A DNA stretch of 64,000 nucleotides from Candidatus Obscuribacterales bacterium (GTDB lineage: Bacteria > Cyanobacteriota > Vampirovibrionia > Obscuribacterales > Obscuribacteraceae), in NCBI GenBank assembly GCA_019745415.1, contig JAIETF010000064.1, positions 45,992-109,991 of the forward strand. Reading direction: 5' to 3'. The notes beneath the pieces are model-generated. The model was not told the origin of the DNA. It did no database searches and was given only the letters and a program-made list of their open reading frames with translations. Of this stretch, positions 34,579 to 42,828 are shown one piece after another (position 1 is the first letter of the stretch; each line of letters starts with the position of its first letter). The translations under genes and the position numbers were made by a program.

Positions 34579-35221
34579 TTGAGCACCCTGTACTGAGCAG
34601 CAAACTCAATTCTTCCAGATTCAATTCCTTCCACTCACCCGGCTCAAGATCTAATTTAGCCAGAGAAAGATTACCTATCGATTGCCTAAAAAGGCGCAAG
34701 GTGGGATGCCCGACTGCAGCTGTCATTTTGCGTACCTGTCTGTTTTTACCCTCCCAAAGGGTAAGTTCAATCCAGGCAGTGGGAATATTTTTTCTAAATC
34801 GCACCGGTTTGCTGCGCTCTGGCAATTTAGGCTCAGCACTGAGCAGTCGAGCCAGACAAGGTAAGGTTTTGTAGCCACCAATCACAACACCTGACTGCAA
34901 GCTTTTCAGAGTTTGCAGCGAAGGCACGTTCTCCACCTGCACAAGATAACTGCGGGGATGCCTGCCTTCGAACAAATAAGTGGTAAGACGACCGTCATCG
35001 CTCAAAATCAAAAGCCCTTCCGAATCGAAATCTAGGCGCCCAACAGGATAAACCTGCTTGGGCAAGAAAAAATCGGCAAGAGTCTGCTTTTCTGAAACAG
35101 CGCCATCGGCAAGTTTCTCGGGGCTAAACTGGGTGAGCACGGCAAAGGGTTTATTGAAGGCGATATACTTCGCCCCCACCCTTGCTCTGAATGCTTTCTG
35201 CCCTTTAGAGAACTGAGGCAT
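34559..35221 (-). CDS. RsuA/RluB/RluE-family pseudouridine synthase
   Basis: The start chosen is ATG 35221 with GAAGAG upstream; ATG 35233 is four codons earlier. It encodes 220 residues. The catalytic segment VYPVGRLDFDSEGLLILSDDGRL holds the GRLDxDSxGLL motif with catalytic Asp. YLVQVENVPS, FRKNIPTAWIELTLWEGKNRQVRKMTAAVGHPTLRLFRQSIG complete the family. The short length and lack of an S4 domain point to the RluE-like subgroup (23S rRNA) rather than RsuA. It overlaps both neighbours on the minus strand, between the Dnmt2-like methyltransferase and the repetitive protein. Confidence 0.92.
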   Translation of the reverse strand: MPQFSKGQKAFRARVGAKYIAFNKPFAVLTQFSPEKLADGAVSEKQTLADFFLPKQVYPVGRLDFDSEGLLILSDDGRLTTYLFEGRHPRSYLVQVENVPSLQTLKSLQSGVVIGGYKTLPCLARLLSAEPKLPERSKPVRFRKNIPTAWIELTLWEGKNRQVRKMTAAVGHPTLRLFRQSIGNLSLAKLDLEPGEWKELNLEELSLLLSTGCSNERSSR

Positions 35222-36197
35222 AATCTCTTCCAAATAAACTTTGCAACAAATATTCTATCGACCGCACATCAACACTGTTTCCGAGCAATTTATAGACAAC
35301 TTTATCACTGAGGGCTTCAGGAAAAGCAAAGCGAGGAGAAAAACCGAGCAAGGCGAGGATCTCGCGCGGATGAAAAAACCGTACGCCAATTTCATCGCGG
35401 AGCATACTGCCCGCGGCCTTGCGACATCTGAAATAGCCACTGGTAAAACAAATTGCCCTTGCCTTCTGGTCTTTGCCGTCAAGCACATTGAGCACGCTTT
35501 CATAGCGCTCAAACTCTTTCTGGCTCAGTCTTGGGCTCAACTGAGCCTCCGGCTCCGGCAAAAGATAGGCCGACAATCGGCTCTTCTCCTCCTCCACTCT
35601 AAAGTGATCCAAGGGCAGGAACAAAGCACCTTCCATCAGCCGTTTGCTGCTTGGTGCATCGGCTAGTGAGTCAATGGCTAGATAGAAAAGACGTGGTCTG
35701 AGCATCGGCACACCAAATTGACTTGGGCAAATCTTGATAAAGTCAAATGCATACTGATTCTCGGCGAAAAGCAAGCGCAGATGGTCTTCCATCCGACTAC
35801 CTTCCAGCCCCAGCACATTCTCAATAAATACATAGGTAGGTCTCAAGAGTGGCAACATATCAAGTAAATGCAGAAAGGGTCTGGCTCTTTCGTCTTCTAT
35901 GTCTTTCTTTTGACCCCGCCGGCTAAAAGGCGTACAAGGTGGTGAGAGCCACCAAAGTGAAGCATCCTTAGCTATAGTTGCAGGCTTTATTGTGGCAAGA
36001 GAACGTTTGTCAGGCGCCAAATCATGATTGAGAAAATAGACTTGATTGGCCCATTCACTCTGGTCAAAAGCCTGAACCACAGTAACTTTCTCACCCAAAG
36101 AACTCAGCTTGAGAGCCTCGCTGAAAGCGCCAATGCCTGAGAAAAACTCACAAGCCTTTAGCGTATCAGTCTTTATTGACTCAGTGGGCAACGGCAA
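35205..36197 (-). CDS. Dnmt2-like cytosine-5 methyltransferase
   Basis: 330 residues from TTG 36197, inside the end of the upstream gene (start uncertain). Motif I FFSGIGAFSEAL (~18-29), motif IV WWLSPPCTPFSRRG with catalytic Cys88, motif VI FIENVLG (ENV 126-128), motif VIII MLRPRLFYLA (Arg167, Arg169), and motifs IX-X HPREILALLGFSP plus KLLGNSVDV. The target-recognition region is short and holds AICFTSGYFRC (CFT at 250-252) followed by GS, the CFT-x-x-Y signature typical of Dnmt2/TRDMT1, which methylates tRNA-Asp C38. FFHPREILALLGFSPRFAFPE also reads like Dnmt2. There is no restriction-endonuclease gene next door; the neighbour is an RNA-modification enzyme. Confidence 0.8.
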   Translation of the reverse strand: MPLPTESIKTDTLKACEFFSGIGAFSEALKLSSLGEKVTVVQAFDQSEWANQVYFLNHDLAPDKRSLATIKPATIAKDASLWWLSPPCTPFSRRGQKKDIEDERARPFLHLLDMLPLLRPTYVFIENVLGLEGSRMEDHLRLLFAENQYAFDFIKICPSQFGVPMLRPRLFYLAIDSLADAPSSKRLMEGALFLPLDHFRVEEEKSRLSAYLLPEPEAQLSPRLSQKEFERYESVLNVLDGKDQKARAICFTSGYFRCRKAAGSMLRDEIGVRFFHPREILALLGFSPRFAFPEALSDKVVYKLLGNSVDVRSIEYLLQSLFGRDYASVL

Positions 36198-37215
36198 GAC
36201 TTTGCCCCCTCAAGGCGGCCATGACGAAGTTTGTGGCCAGAGCCTGCCTCAGGGCAATACCCAGGGATGGCGCTCCATCAGGCAGAAAATCACCAATAGA
36301 AATGGCCGCATTATTATCGAAATGTCCGGTCATATGCAAAACATAGCCCCTGCCGAAAGGAAAAACACAAGCCAGTATCCCTTTTCCGTCAGGGTCTTCA
36401 AGAGCAAGGTCAGGCGAGCTTACTAAGACTCTTACTTTACGACTGTCCAAGATTCTTACCAGATGAGCCTCCTGGTCAAGTTTCCAGTAGGCTTTATACA
36501 CCGTCCCAGCCGCTAGAACAGCATCGGGACTGACAAAATTAGCCTGATAGATGGGCTTTTTGTTTAGACCTTTGTTGAATGAGATGGTCCCAGGAAAGGC
36601 TAACTCCACAGCATTATCAAGAGCCCAATCGGTACTAAGAAGATAGCCGCCCCGAGCGACAAAATCACGCACCAGCTGCAACTTATCACGCTTCAGCTCA
36701 CCGGCACAATTGAGAATCAAGACCTTGGTGTTCTGCAATAACTCTTCGGTAATCTGTTTGCTCTTTATGTGGCGGTAGCTAAGACCTAAAGACTTGAGGG
36801 TCTTGTCGGCGTGATCCCAGCGTCCTGCCACTTCAACTATTGCATTTTGATCGTTTGCCGAAAGAATCGCCTGCAAATCAGGATTATTCTTTTCAAGCCA
36901 GGCTTTGAAAAGCGGCGGCTTTACCACCGAACTGCGATTAACACTCAACTCAAACCTACTGTTGTCTATAAAGCCCGGAATAGAACCCGAAACAGCTCCC
37001 GGTAAAACTGAAGCTGAAGCACCGCTTTGTAGGGTTTCTACTGAACCGGTCAAAGTTTTCTGAGCCAGTACAGTGGTTGATATGCCGAATGAGAAGAGAC
37101 TGAAAGCAAGTAAAGCAGCTAAGGCAGAGCGTCGCTTGACAGCCTTTGCATAATTTGCAAGGTGTGCTTTATGGGCAATTTTTGCACTCATTAAGACTGT
37201 CTTCAGGACGCTCAT
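36181..37215 (-). CDS. Secreted GATase-like (DUF4350/type 1 glutamine-amidotransferase fold) protein
   Basis: 344 residues from ATG 37215 with GGAGACC upstream. A basic N-terminus and signal peptide (~28-50, ending TVLAQK) are present. The mature part contains VLILNCAGELKRDKLQLVRDFVARGGYLLSTDWAL, followed by a beta-rich part and ILACVFPFGRGYVLHMTGHFDN, which look like the flavodoxin-like GATase1 fold seen in DUF4350/ThuA-type proteins. No Cys nucleophile in a GATase elbow is evident (NCAGEL is the nearest), so it is probably a binding protein. The stop overlaps the start of the methyltransferase gene by about 17 bases. Confidence 0.65.
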   Translation of the reverse strand: MSVLKTVLMSAKIAHKAHLANYAKAVKRRSALAALLAFSLFSFGISTTVLAQKTLTGSVETLQSGASASVLPGAVSGSIPGFIDNSRFELSVNRSSVVKPPLFKAWLEKNNPDLQAILSANDQNAIVEVAGRWDHADKTLKSLGLSYRHIKSKQITEELLQNTKVLILNCAGELKRDKLQLVRDFVARGGYLLSTDWALDNAVELAFPGTISFNKGLNKKPIYQANFVSPDAVLAAGTVYKAYWKLDQEAHLVRILDSRKVRVLVSSPDLALEDPDGKGILACVFPFGRGYVLHMTGHFDNNAAISIGDFLPDGAPSLGIALRQALATNFVMAALRGQSLAVAH

Positions 37216-37347
37216 TAGGTCTCCACAGTTTGTAATTGGATTTTAATGCTCCAAGTGGCTTATCACAAGCGACAGACGTTTGCTTACTTTGCTTGTTCCG
37301 TTAAAATTAAGCGTTCAGGTCAACAAGACGCAAGCGGAACTAGATAT

Positions 37348-38445
37348 ATGCAACTGCCAAACCAAGCCAAGAGATCGCCTTCCAAGAGGGTTCTTCTCTT
37401 GAAACTAACAATCTTCGGTCTTTTCCTTTCTTTAGCTGCCAACTCAGCTATTGCCGAGATTATAGAGAAGAAGTCAGAGAAAACAACAGGGAAAGGCGAC
37501 GAAGCAGCCCAAAGGTCTGGCAAAGCCGACAAAACTGAAAAAGCTGATAAAACTCAAGCGAGCAAGCAAATCCAAAGCGTTGGCGACAAAGCCTATGTTT
37601 TGAGAGTAAAAGGTCGCGCTCTCCCCTTTAAAGCCGCCACCATAGACGGTGTCAATGTCTTGGGCGGGCCTATCGTCTTTATGAAATTACCTTTGAATAT
37701 TACCGGCTACATAAACAAAGGTCTTAATGAAATTGAATTGGAATATGTTAGCCATCCAGACTCTGAACTTTTAGTCACAGTAGAGAAAAGAACCCCCGGA
37801 CCGAAATCTGAAGAGATCGCAAAAATAGTCATTCCTGCTGATGATTCGAAAGGCGAAATAGGTCATAAAAAACTGTCTTTCAATATTCCTGAGGGCGAAG
37901 AAACCGTCGCCATCAAAGAGTTGAGCGAACAAGACAAGAAGTCGATTCAAAACGCGTTCGGAGCCTATTACAACTCAATTAAAGAGCACCGTCCCGATAA
38001 ATTGAAATTGCTCTATAAAGAGTCGCTGGACAAAGAACGTCGGCTTTGCCCTGAGTCGGTGCAGTTTTTTGAGAAAGTGTTGAACAAAGAGACTCAACTA
38101 ATTAAGAACACTTTGATTGAAGTACCGGCGCTAGACCTCAATAATCTTGTTTATGCTATAGAAGGCAATTGCATCAGATTGCATAGAGAGTCAAACAAGC
38201 CTCTTATTGTCAGCAACGACTTTGATGTTTCAGCTAATGAAGTTATGGAAGAAGTGGCAAAGTCTAAAGTGCGCAGGAAAGCCAAGAAAGGCGAAGCAGC
38301 TGGGAAAGCAAATGAAACCGGTAAAGATCCCGTTCACAGTAAGATTAAGGAACGTCTGGTCAAGCTCAATCTCTATTTGACTAAGGCGGCCGATTACTCA
38401 GCTGAGAATCCTCGTTGGATCTTGAGTGTTCCGCCGAATCTATAG
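37348..38445 (+). CDS. Secreted protein of unknown function
   Basis: 365 residues. The start chosen is ATG 37348 (MQLPNQ...), where the signal peptide begins; ATG 37246 is in frame but lies in what looks like the promoter region shared with the divergent gene. The signal peptide (~14-38) ends SAIAEI. A Lys/Glu-rich stretch follows, then a beta-rich domain (~90-200, YVLRVKGRALPFKAATIDGVNVLGGPIVFMKLPLNITGYINKGLNEIELEYVS) and a helical C-terminal domain. It is four bases upstream of mltG. I do not recognise the family. Confidence 0.6.
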   Translation: MQLPNQAKRSPSKRVLLLKLTIFGLFLSLAANSAIAEIIEKKSEKTTGKGDEAAQRSGKADKTEKADKTQASKQIQSVGDKAYVLRVKGRALPFKAATIDGVNVLGGPIVFMKLPLNITGYINKGLNEIELEYVSHPDSELLVTVEKRTPGPKSEEIAKIVIPADDSKGEIGHKKLSFNIPEGEETVAIKELSEQDKKSIQNAFGAYYNSIKEHRPDKLKLLYKESLDKERRLCPESVQFFEKVLNKETQLIKNTLIEVPALDLNNLVYAIEGNCIRLHRESNKPLIVSNDFDVSANEVMEEVAKSKVRRKAKKGEAAGKANETGKDPVHSKIKERLVKLNLYLTKAADYSAENPRWILSVPPNL

Positions 38446-38448
38446 CCA

Positions 38449-39498
38449 ATGAGAGCTATAAAAATATTGCTGATACTAGCATTGGTAGCAATACTCTCGC
38501 TGGTTGGCGCCTATTTTTATTTCGATAGTGCACTCAAGACAAAACTAAGTCACAGCCATGCCAATCAGATCTTCACCGTGGCCCGTGGAACCAGCCTGGA
38601 AGAGACTCTCAAGCAACTTGAGAGTCAAGGAGTGATTGGTAATGCGGCTATTCTGCGACTTTATCTCAAGTTTTCAGGACAGACACCGGTACTGAAAGCC
38701 GGCGACTACAAATTTCCCTCACCGCTCTCAAGCCTAGAAGCTCTTGCGGTGCTTGAGGCAGGTGGCATAGAACCTCGTAAACTGACCGTCATAGAAGGCT
38801 GGACCCGCTATGAAATCGCCGATGCCATGCTGAAAATACCTGAGTTTCACCTAACCAATAGAGATGAAGCCTTGAAGTTGATGAATCAAGTCAGCCTAGT
38901 CAGAGACTTAGATTCGCATGTCAGTAATCTAGAGGGCTATCTCTTTCCTGACACCTACTTCATTCAAAGCGATACCAAGCCGGCCAGCATCATCAAAGAG
39001 ATGACCCAGAGGTTTAGACAGATTCTCAAGAAGGTCGTCGTAGAATCGCCCAATCCCAAAAATCTAACTGTACACGAGGCAGTGACCTGCGCCTCAGTGA
39101 TTGAAACAGAGGCTAAGTTAGATAAAGAAAGACCGATTGTTGCTTCGGTTATCTTCAACAGATTAAAGCTCAACATGCCGCTAGCCATGGACTCAACTGT
39201 AGTCTATGCATCAAAATTGGCCGGCAAGTGGAAGGGTAACGGTATCATCTATCAAAGCGATCTTGATCTTAAGAGTCGCTATAACACGCGCAAATATAAA
39301 GGTTTGCCCCCTGGTCCGGTAGGCTGCCCCGGCGAGAAGAGCCTGAGAGCGGCGCTTAACCCTGCTTCAACCGATTTTATTTATTATGTGAGAGATCCAG
39401 ATAAAGCAGACGGCACCCATACTTTCTACAACAATGCTCAGAGTTTTGAAGAAGGCGTAGCCAAGCTAAGACAATGGGAAGCCAAACACAGACCCTGA
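38449..39498 (+). CDS. mltG: Endolytic murein transglycosylase MltG
   Basis: 349 residues from ATG 38449, three bases after the previous stop, so in one operon. An N-terminal membrane helix (~5-26) is followed by a LysM-like segment (FTVARGTSLEETLKQLESQGVI) and the YceG/MltG catalytic domain: EGYLFPDTYFI, ASVIETEAKLDKERPIVASVIFNRL with the likely catalytic Glu219, MPLAMDSTVVYA, YNTRKYKGLPPGPVGCPG, and HTFYNNAQSF. The enzyme cuts nascent glycan strands at the outer face of the membrane. It works with the SEDS synthases (rodA is at 7350 on this segment). Confidence 0.94.
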   Translation: MRAIKILLILALVAILSLVGAYFYFDSALKTKLSHSHANQIFTVARGTSLEETLKQLESQGVIGNAAILRLYLKFSGQTPVLKAGDYKFPSPLSSLEALAVLEAGGIEPRKLTVIEGWTRYEIADAMLKIPEFHLTNRDEALKLMNQVSLVRDLDSHVSNLEGYLFPDTYFIQSDTKPASIIKEMTQRFRQILKKVVVESPNPKNLTVHEAVTCASVIETEAKLDKERPIVASVIFNRLKLNMPLAMDSTVVYASKLAGKWKGNGIIYQSDLDLKSRYNTRKYKGLPPGPVGCPGEKSLRAALNPASTDFIYYVRDPDKADGTHTFYNNAQSFEEGVAKLRQWEAKHRP

Positions 39499-39547
39499 AG
39501 ATAGGCACAGAAACAGGGTTACCAAAAATACTTAAGGAAGAGCAAGC

Positions 39548-41449
39548 TTGGAAGAACAAGAACTCCAAAACGACGTCACTTTAGTTTCGGTGCCGACTGA
39601 GAACGGTTCGCTGCATACAGAAGACTTTAGCCAAACCGTAGGTGAGTCAAAGAAGAAAGACCCGGCCGCGGTAATCGCTGCTATTGGTCCGATTGGTGCT
39701 AATTTTGAAATTTTAGGTATGCTTGGCGAAGGAGCTATGGGCGTAGTTCTCAAAGCTAGACATTTGCTTCTCGACAAAATAGTGGCGATAAAAGTCTTGA
39801 AGGAAGAATTCAGCCGACAGTCAAAAATTTTTCTGCGCTTTCAGCAAGAAGCTCGCACCACCAGCCAGCTTTCGCACGAGAACATCGCCATGGTGCACGA
39901 TTTTGGACTAACCGATACGGGACATCCATTTATCGTCATGGACTTTGTTGAAGGTCAGACTCTCGATGATCTGCTGGATGATCTATATGACCAGAAAGAA
40001 GCTATTTCTGAAGACGAAGCAATAGATGTCTTCAAGCAAGTCAGTAAAGCGCTCATTCATGCCCACGAAAAAGGTGTAGTGCATCGCGATCTTAAGCCCT
40101 CGAATATCATTTTGCAAAAACGAACTAATGGGGCTTGGTTGGTTAAGGTGGTGGATTTTGGCATAGCCAAGGTCTTAACCGAAGATCAATCATCACCAAA
40201 ACTTACTCAGACCGGTGAAATCTTTGGTACGCCTCTCTATATGAGCCCTGAGCAATGCCAGGGGCAGGCAATAGATCATCGCACCGACATTTACTCTTTA
40301 GGCTGTCTGATGTATGAAGTATTGACCGGCAAACCACCGTTTGCAGGCGATAGTACTTTTGCTTTGCTCCTTGCCCAAGTCAGCCAAGCACCCAAGCCAT
40401 TCAAAGAAATAGACAAGAACCTTGAGATAAGCGATGCCCTAGAAAGAATTGTCTTTCATGCCATGGAAAAAAGCCCCGAGGATCGCTATCAAAGTGCCGC
40501 CGCCCTCCTTGCAGAGCTTGAATCTTTGGCGAAAGCGGGGGCTGTTATCCCGGCTTCCAAGCTCTATAGCCAACCAAAACAGCAAAAGAGACGCAGACTA
40601 GTTTTATTTGGCGTGCTGGCGACCGCTCTATTTTCCACAGCAATGGTCGCCTTTTTAGCACTTCCTCATTTCAATTTCAAAAAGCCCGAGCAATATCCAT
40701 GGTCTCAAACCGTAAACGAAGCCATGCAGTTGCGTTCAATCGATGCCTCAGCTGCTGAAGCCGGTCTGCGCAGAGCTTTGACTATGGCGCAAGAAGCAGG
40801 AGCCAAGCCAACTTTACTGGCTGATATCAAATACGAAATTGCCGTTCTGCTATTTATTCGACGCTCAGATGACCCGGAAGCTTACAAGTTATTCAAATAT
40901 GTAGCCGAGGTAGAGCCGCAAGATACCCTCAGATATACCAACACTTTAGACTATCTTTCTAGAGCAGAAATTGGCGAAGCCGGTCGTTTAGAGTTGTCCG
41001 CCAAGAAAAGCAATGATAGTGAGCAAAACAAAGAGCTTTTGCAGAAGGCGGCGAAACTGCGCTCAGATGCCATAGAACATGCCACCAAGGCTGTAGAGAT
41101 CAAGATAAGGCTTTCAGGAGCGGAGAATAGTTATGTAGAGAATGCCAGACGCACAAGGGGCCTGGTTCTTTACGCCAATGGTCGCTTTCAAGAAGCCGAA
41201 GATGAATATAAAAGAGCCCTCGAAATTGCCAAGAAACTCAATATGGGCGATGCCGAAGCCGGTATGTACAGGAAACTAGCCAAATGCTCAGCCTCTATGG
41301 AGCGCTTTGATGAAGCGAAGAACTATTATCAGATGTCTATAGAAAAATACAAAGCAGTCTTTGGACCTGACAGTCCTATCGTTGATGAAGTGAGGAAGGA
41401 ATACCGTAAGCTGCACCGAAAGCTGAAGCGCGCAGATAGCGACAACTGA
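39548..41449 (+). CDS. Serine/threonine protein kinase with C-terminal TPRs
   Basis: 633 residues from TTG 39548 (AAGGAAG upstream). Kinase domain ~52-320: glycine loop LGEGAMGVVLKA (60-70), Lys82 in AIKVL, catalytic loop VVHRDLKPSNI (178-187), DFGIAK (203-208), GTPLYMSPEQ, and DIYSLGCLMYEVLTGKPPF. The PknB-like bacterial Hanks type is clear. A transmembrane helix (~351-375) follows, and then a C-terminal part with TPRs, such as ARRTRGLVLYANGRFQEAEDEYKRALEIAK and RKLAKCSASMERFDEAKNYYQMSIEKYKAVFG. The TPRs may sense or bind external partners. It is 49 bp after mltG, suggesting an envelope-growth signalling link, but that is inference. Confidence 0.93.
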   Translation: MEEQELQNDVTLVSVPTENGSLHTEDFSQTVGESKKKDPAAVIAAIGPIGANFEILGMLGEGAMGVVLKARHLLLDKIVAIKVLKEEFSRQSKIFLRFQQEARTTSQLSHENIAMVHDFGLTDTGHPFIVMDFVEGQTLDDLLDDLYDQKEAISEDEAIDVFKQVSKALIHAHEKGVVHRDLKPSNIILQKRTNGAWLVKVVDFGIAKVLTEDQSSPKLTQTGEIFGTPLYMSPEQCQGQAIDHRTDIYSLGCLMYEVLTGKPPFAGDSTFALLLAQVSQAPKPFKEIDKNLEISDALERIVFHAMEKSPEDRYQSAAALLAELESLAKAGAVIPASKLYSQPKQQKRRRLVLFGVLATALFSTAMVAFLALPHFNFKKPEQYPWSQTVNEAMQLRSIDASAAEAGLRRALTMAQEAGAKPTLLADIKYEIAVLLFIRRSDDPEAYKLFKYVAEVEPQDTLRYTNTLDYLSRAEIGEAGRLELSAKKSNDSEQNKELLQKAAKLRSDAIEHATKAVEIKIRLSGAENSYVENARRTRGLVLYANGRFQEAEDEYKRALEIAKKLNMGDAEAGMYRKLAKCSASMERFDEAKNYYQMSIEKYKAVFGPDSPIVDEVRKEYRKLHRKLKRADSDN

Positions 41450-41457
41450 GCGGTGGG

Positions 41458-42828
41458 CTATTTGTCTGAATCGATAATAGCCTGGGCTAGCTGTTTGATA
41501 AAGTTGGGAAACTTAGCCTGACCAACCATTACAGAACTTAGGTCTCCACCTGTTTTGAGGAAATAAATGCTGGGAATGGCACCAAGGGCAAATCGCTTTG
41601 CGGTCTCTTTGCCTTCCTTGCTATCACTGTCAATTGTCACTAGATTGACCCGATTGCCCCACTGTCCCTTCGCTTCTTCCATAAGCTTGGCCACGTGGTC
41701 TGCACCTTCGCACCACTTTGTGTAGAACAAGAGCACAGCTGGTTTATCTTTGGCAAAGCTGGCAGCTTCTGCGGCTGCCTCTTTCGGCAGCGACTCTACT
41801 GCTTTTGTTTGGCTTGCGACTTGAGTCAGGGCGGGCGCCGGCGTGCGCATAAATGACGCCATAATATCTGCATTGTGTAGGTCATGACCAAAAACCTTGG
41901 TCAACATCCAAATTGCCACCATGCGCATGTTCTGCTCACGCTGCCAGGGATCTTGGCTTTGTGACTGTTCAAAAATCAAATGCTCACTGGGTACAGCCAA
42001 GAACACTTTATCGGGGCTGGCTATTTGTCTGAACAAATCGAAAGACTCATCGGGTTTGACCAATCTATCGTTGTTTCCTTGCACCATCAGCACGGGCAAT
42101 TTAACAAGTTTTTTGACACAGTCATGGTTGCCATTCATAAAGACCTGAAACTGCAAGAGTTCCTTGGCAGAGAGATCTAGACGCGCCAGTGGGTCGGAAG
42201 TCCATTCGTTCTTGAGGTCTTCATTTTGGGTGACTTGATTGACTATGGTTTTGCCAATGTTGAATTTACGCCTTGGCCCAGTCAAAAAATGGGCTGCCAC
42301 TTGCAAGTCGGTTTTGCCTTGCTGAAAGCGTTCACCAGCAGGCACAGACGAAATGACCCCATTCAAAAGCTCTGGGTAGAGAGAAGCCACCCGCAGGGCG
42401 ATAGCCCCGCCCATAGACTCGCCGAGCAAAAATACCGGTACATTAGGATTAGCCTTACGCACGGCTTCAAGGGTCAATTTAACATCATTGAGACAGTCGT
42501 CGAAATTTACATTCTCTGCTCCTTTCGACTTGATCCAAGAACCAAAGCCGCGCACATCAAGCGCATAAACAGCTATGCCTTGGCGCGAAGCACGCAAGCC
42601 AAAATCTTCATAAGCACTACTGTTTAGACCAAGGCCATGGACACAAACCAAAGCGGCGAGCGGCTTACCGAGAGGTTTGATCCAAGTCTTGCAAGGCGGT
42701 GCTACAGCAGCCGTTTGCTCTGTTGCCGAAGCTACTAGAGTATTAGCATCAATAATTGGCTGAGCAATTAAACAGCTGGCAAGCAGGGAGAGCTTAATAA
42801 TAGTAGGGAGTTTTTTGTGTCCAGACAT
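41458..42828 (-). CDS. Alpha/beta hydrolase fused to a degenerate thioredoxin domain (secreted)
   Basis: 456 residues. The start chosen is ATG 42828 (MSGHKK...); an upstream in-frame TTG (42903) would overlap the preceding gene further. A signal peptide spans ~8-35. The hydrolase domain (~48-318) has VCVHGLGLNS (oxyanion loop), the nucleophile elbow LLGESMGG (Ser138), Asp254 in QGNNDRLVKP and His283 in VPSEHLIF, a lysophospholipase-like/monoglyceride-lipase type. A ~40-residue linker leads to a thioredoxin fold (~358-455): FYTKWCEGADHVAKLM, VNLVTIDSDSK and GAIPSIYFLK. The second redox Cys is missing (Cys373-Glu-Gly-Ala). It overlaps the upstream gene by 35 bases in a minus-strand operon. Confidence 0.8.
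   Translation of the reverse strand: MSGHKKLPTIIKLSLLASCLIAQPIIDANTLVASATEQTAAVAPPCKTWIKPLGKPLAALVCVHGLGLNSSAYEDFGLRASRQGIAVYALDVRGFGSWIKSKGAENVNFDDCLNDVKLTLEAVRKANPNVPVFLLGESMGGAIALRVASLYPELLNGVISSVPAGERFQQGKTDLQVAAHFLTGPRRKFNIGKTIVNQVTQNEDLKNEWTSDPLARLDLSAKELLQFQVFMNGNHDCVKKLVKLPVLMVQGNNDRLVKPDESFDLFRQIASPDKVFLAVPSEHLIFEQSQSQDPWQREQNMRMVAIWMLTKVFGHDLHNADIMASFMRTPAPALTQVASQTKAVESLPKEAAAEAASFAKDKPAVLLFYTKWCEGADHVAKLMEEAKGQWGNRVNLVTIDSDSKEGKETAKRFALGAIPSIYFLKTGGDLSSVMVGQAKFPNFIKQLAQAIIDSDK

Noticed and set aside
35205..36197. Restriction-modification system
   Set aside because: No endonuclease or specificity gene adjoins the methyltransferase, and its target region looks like the tRNA type.
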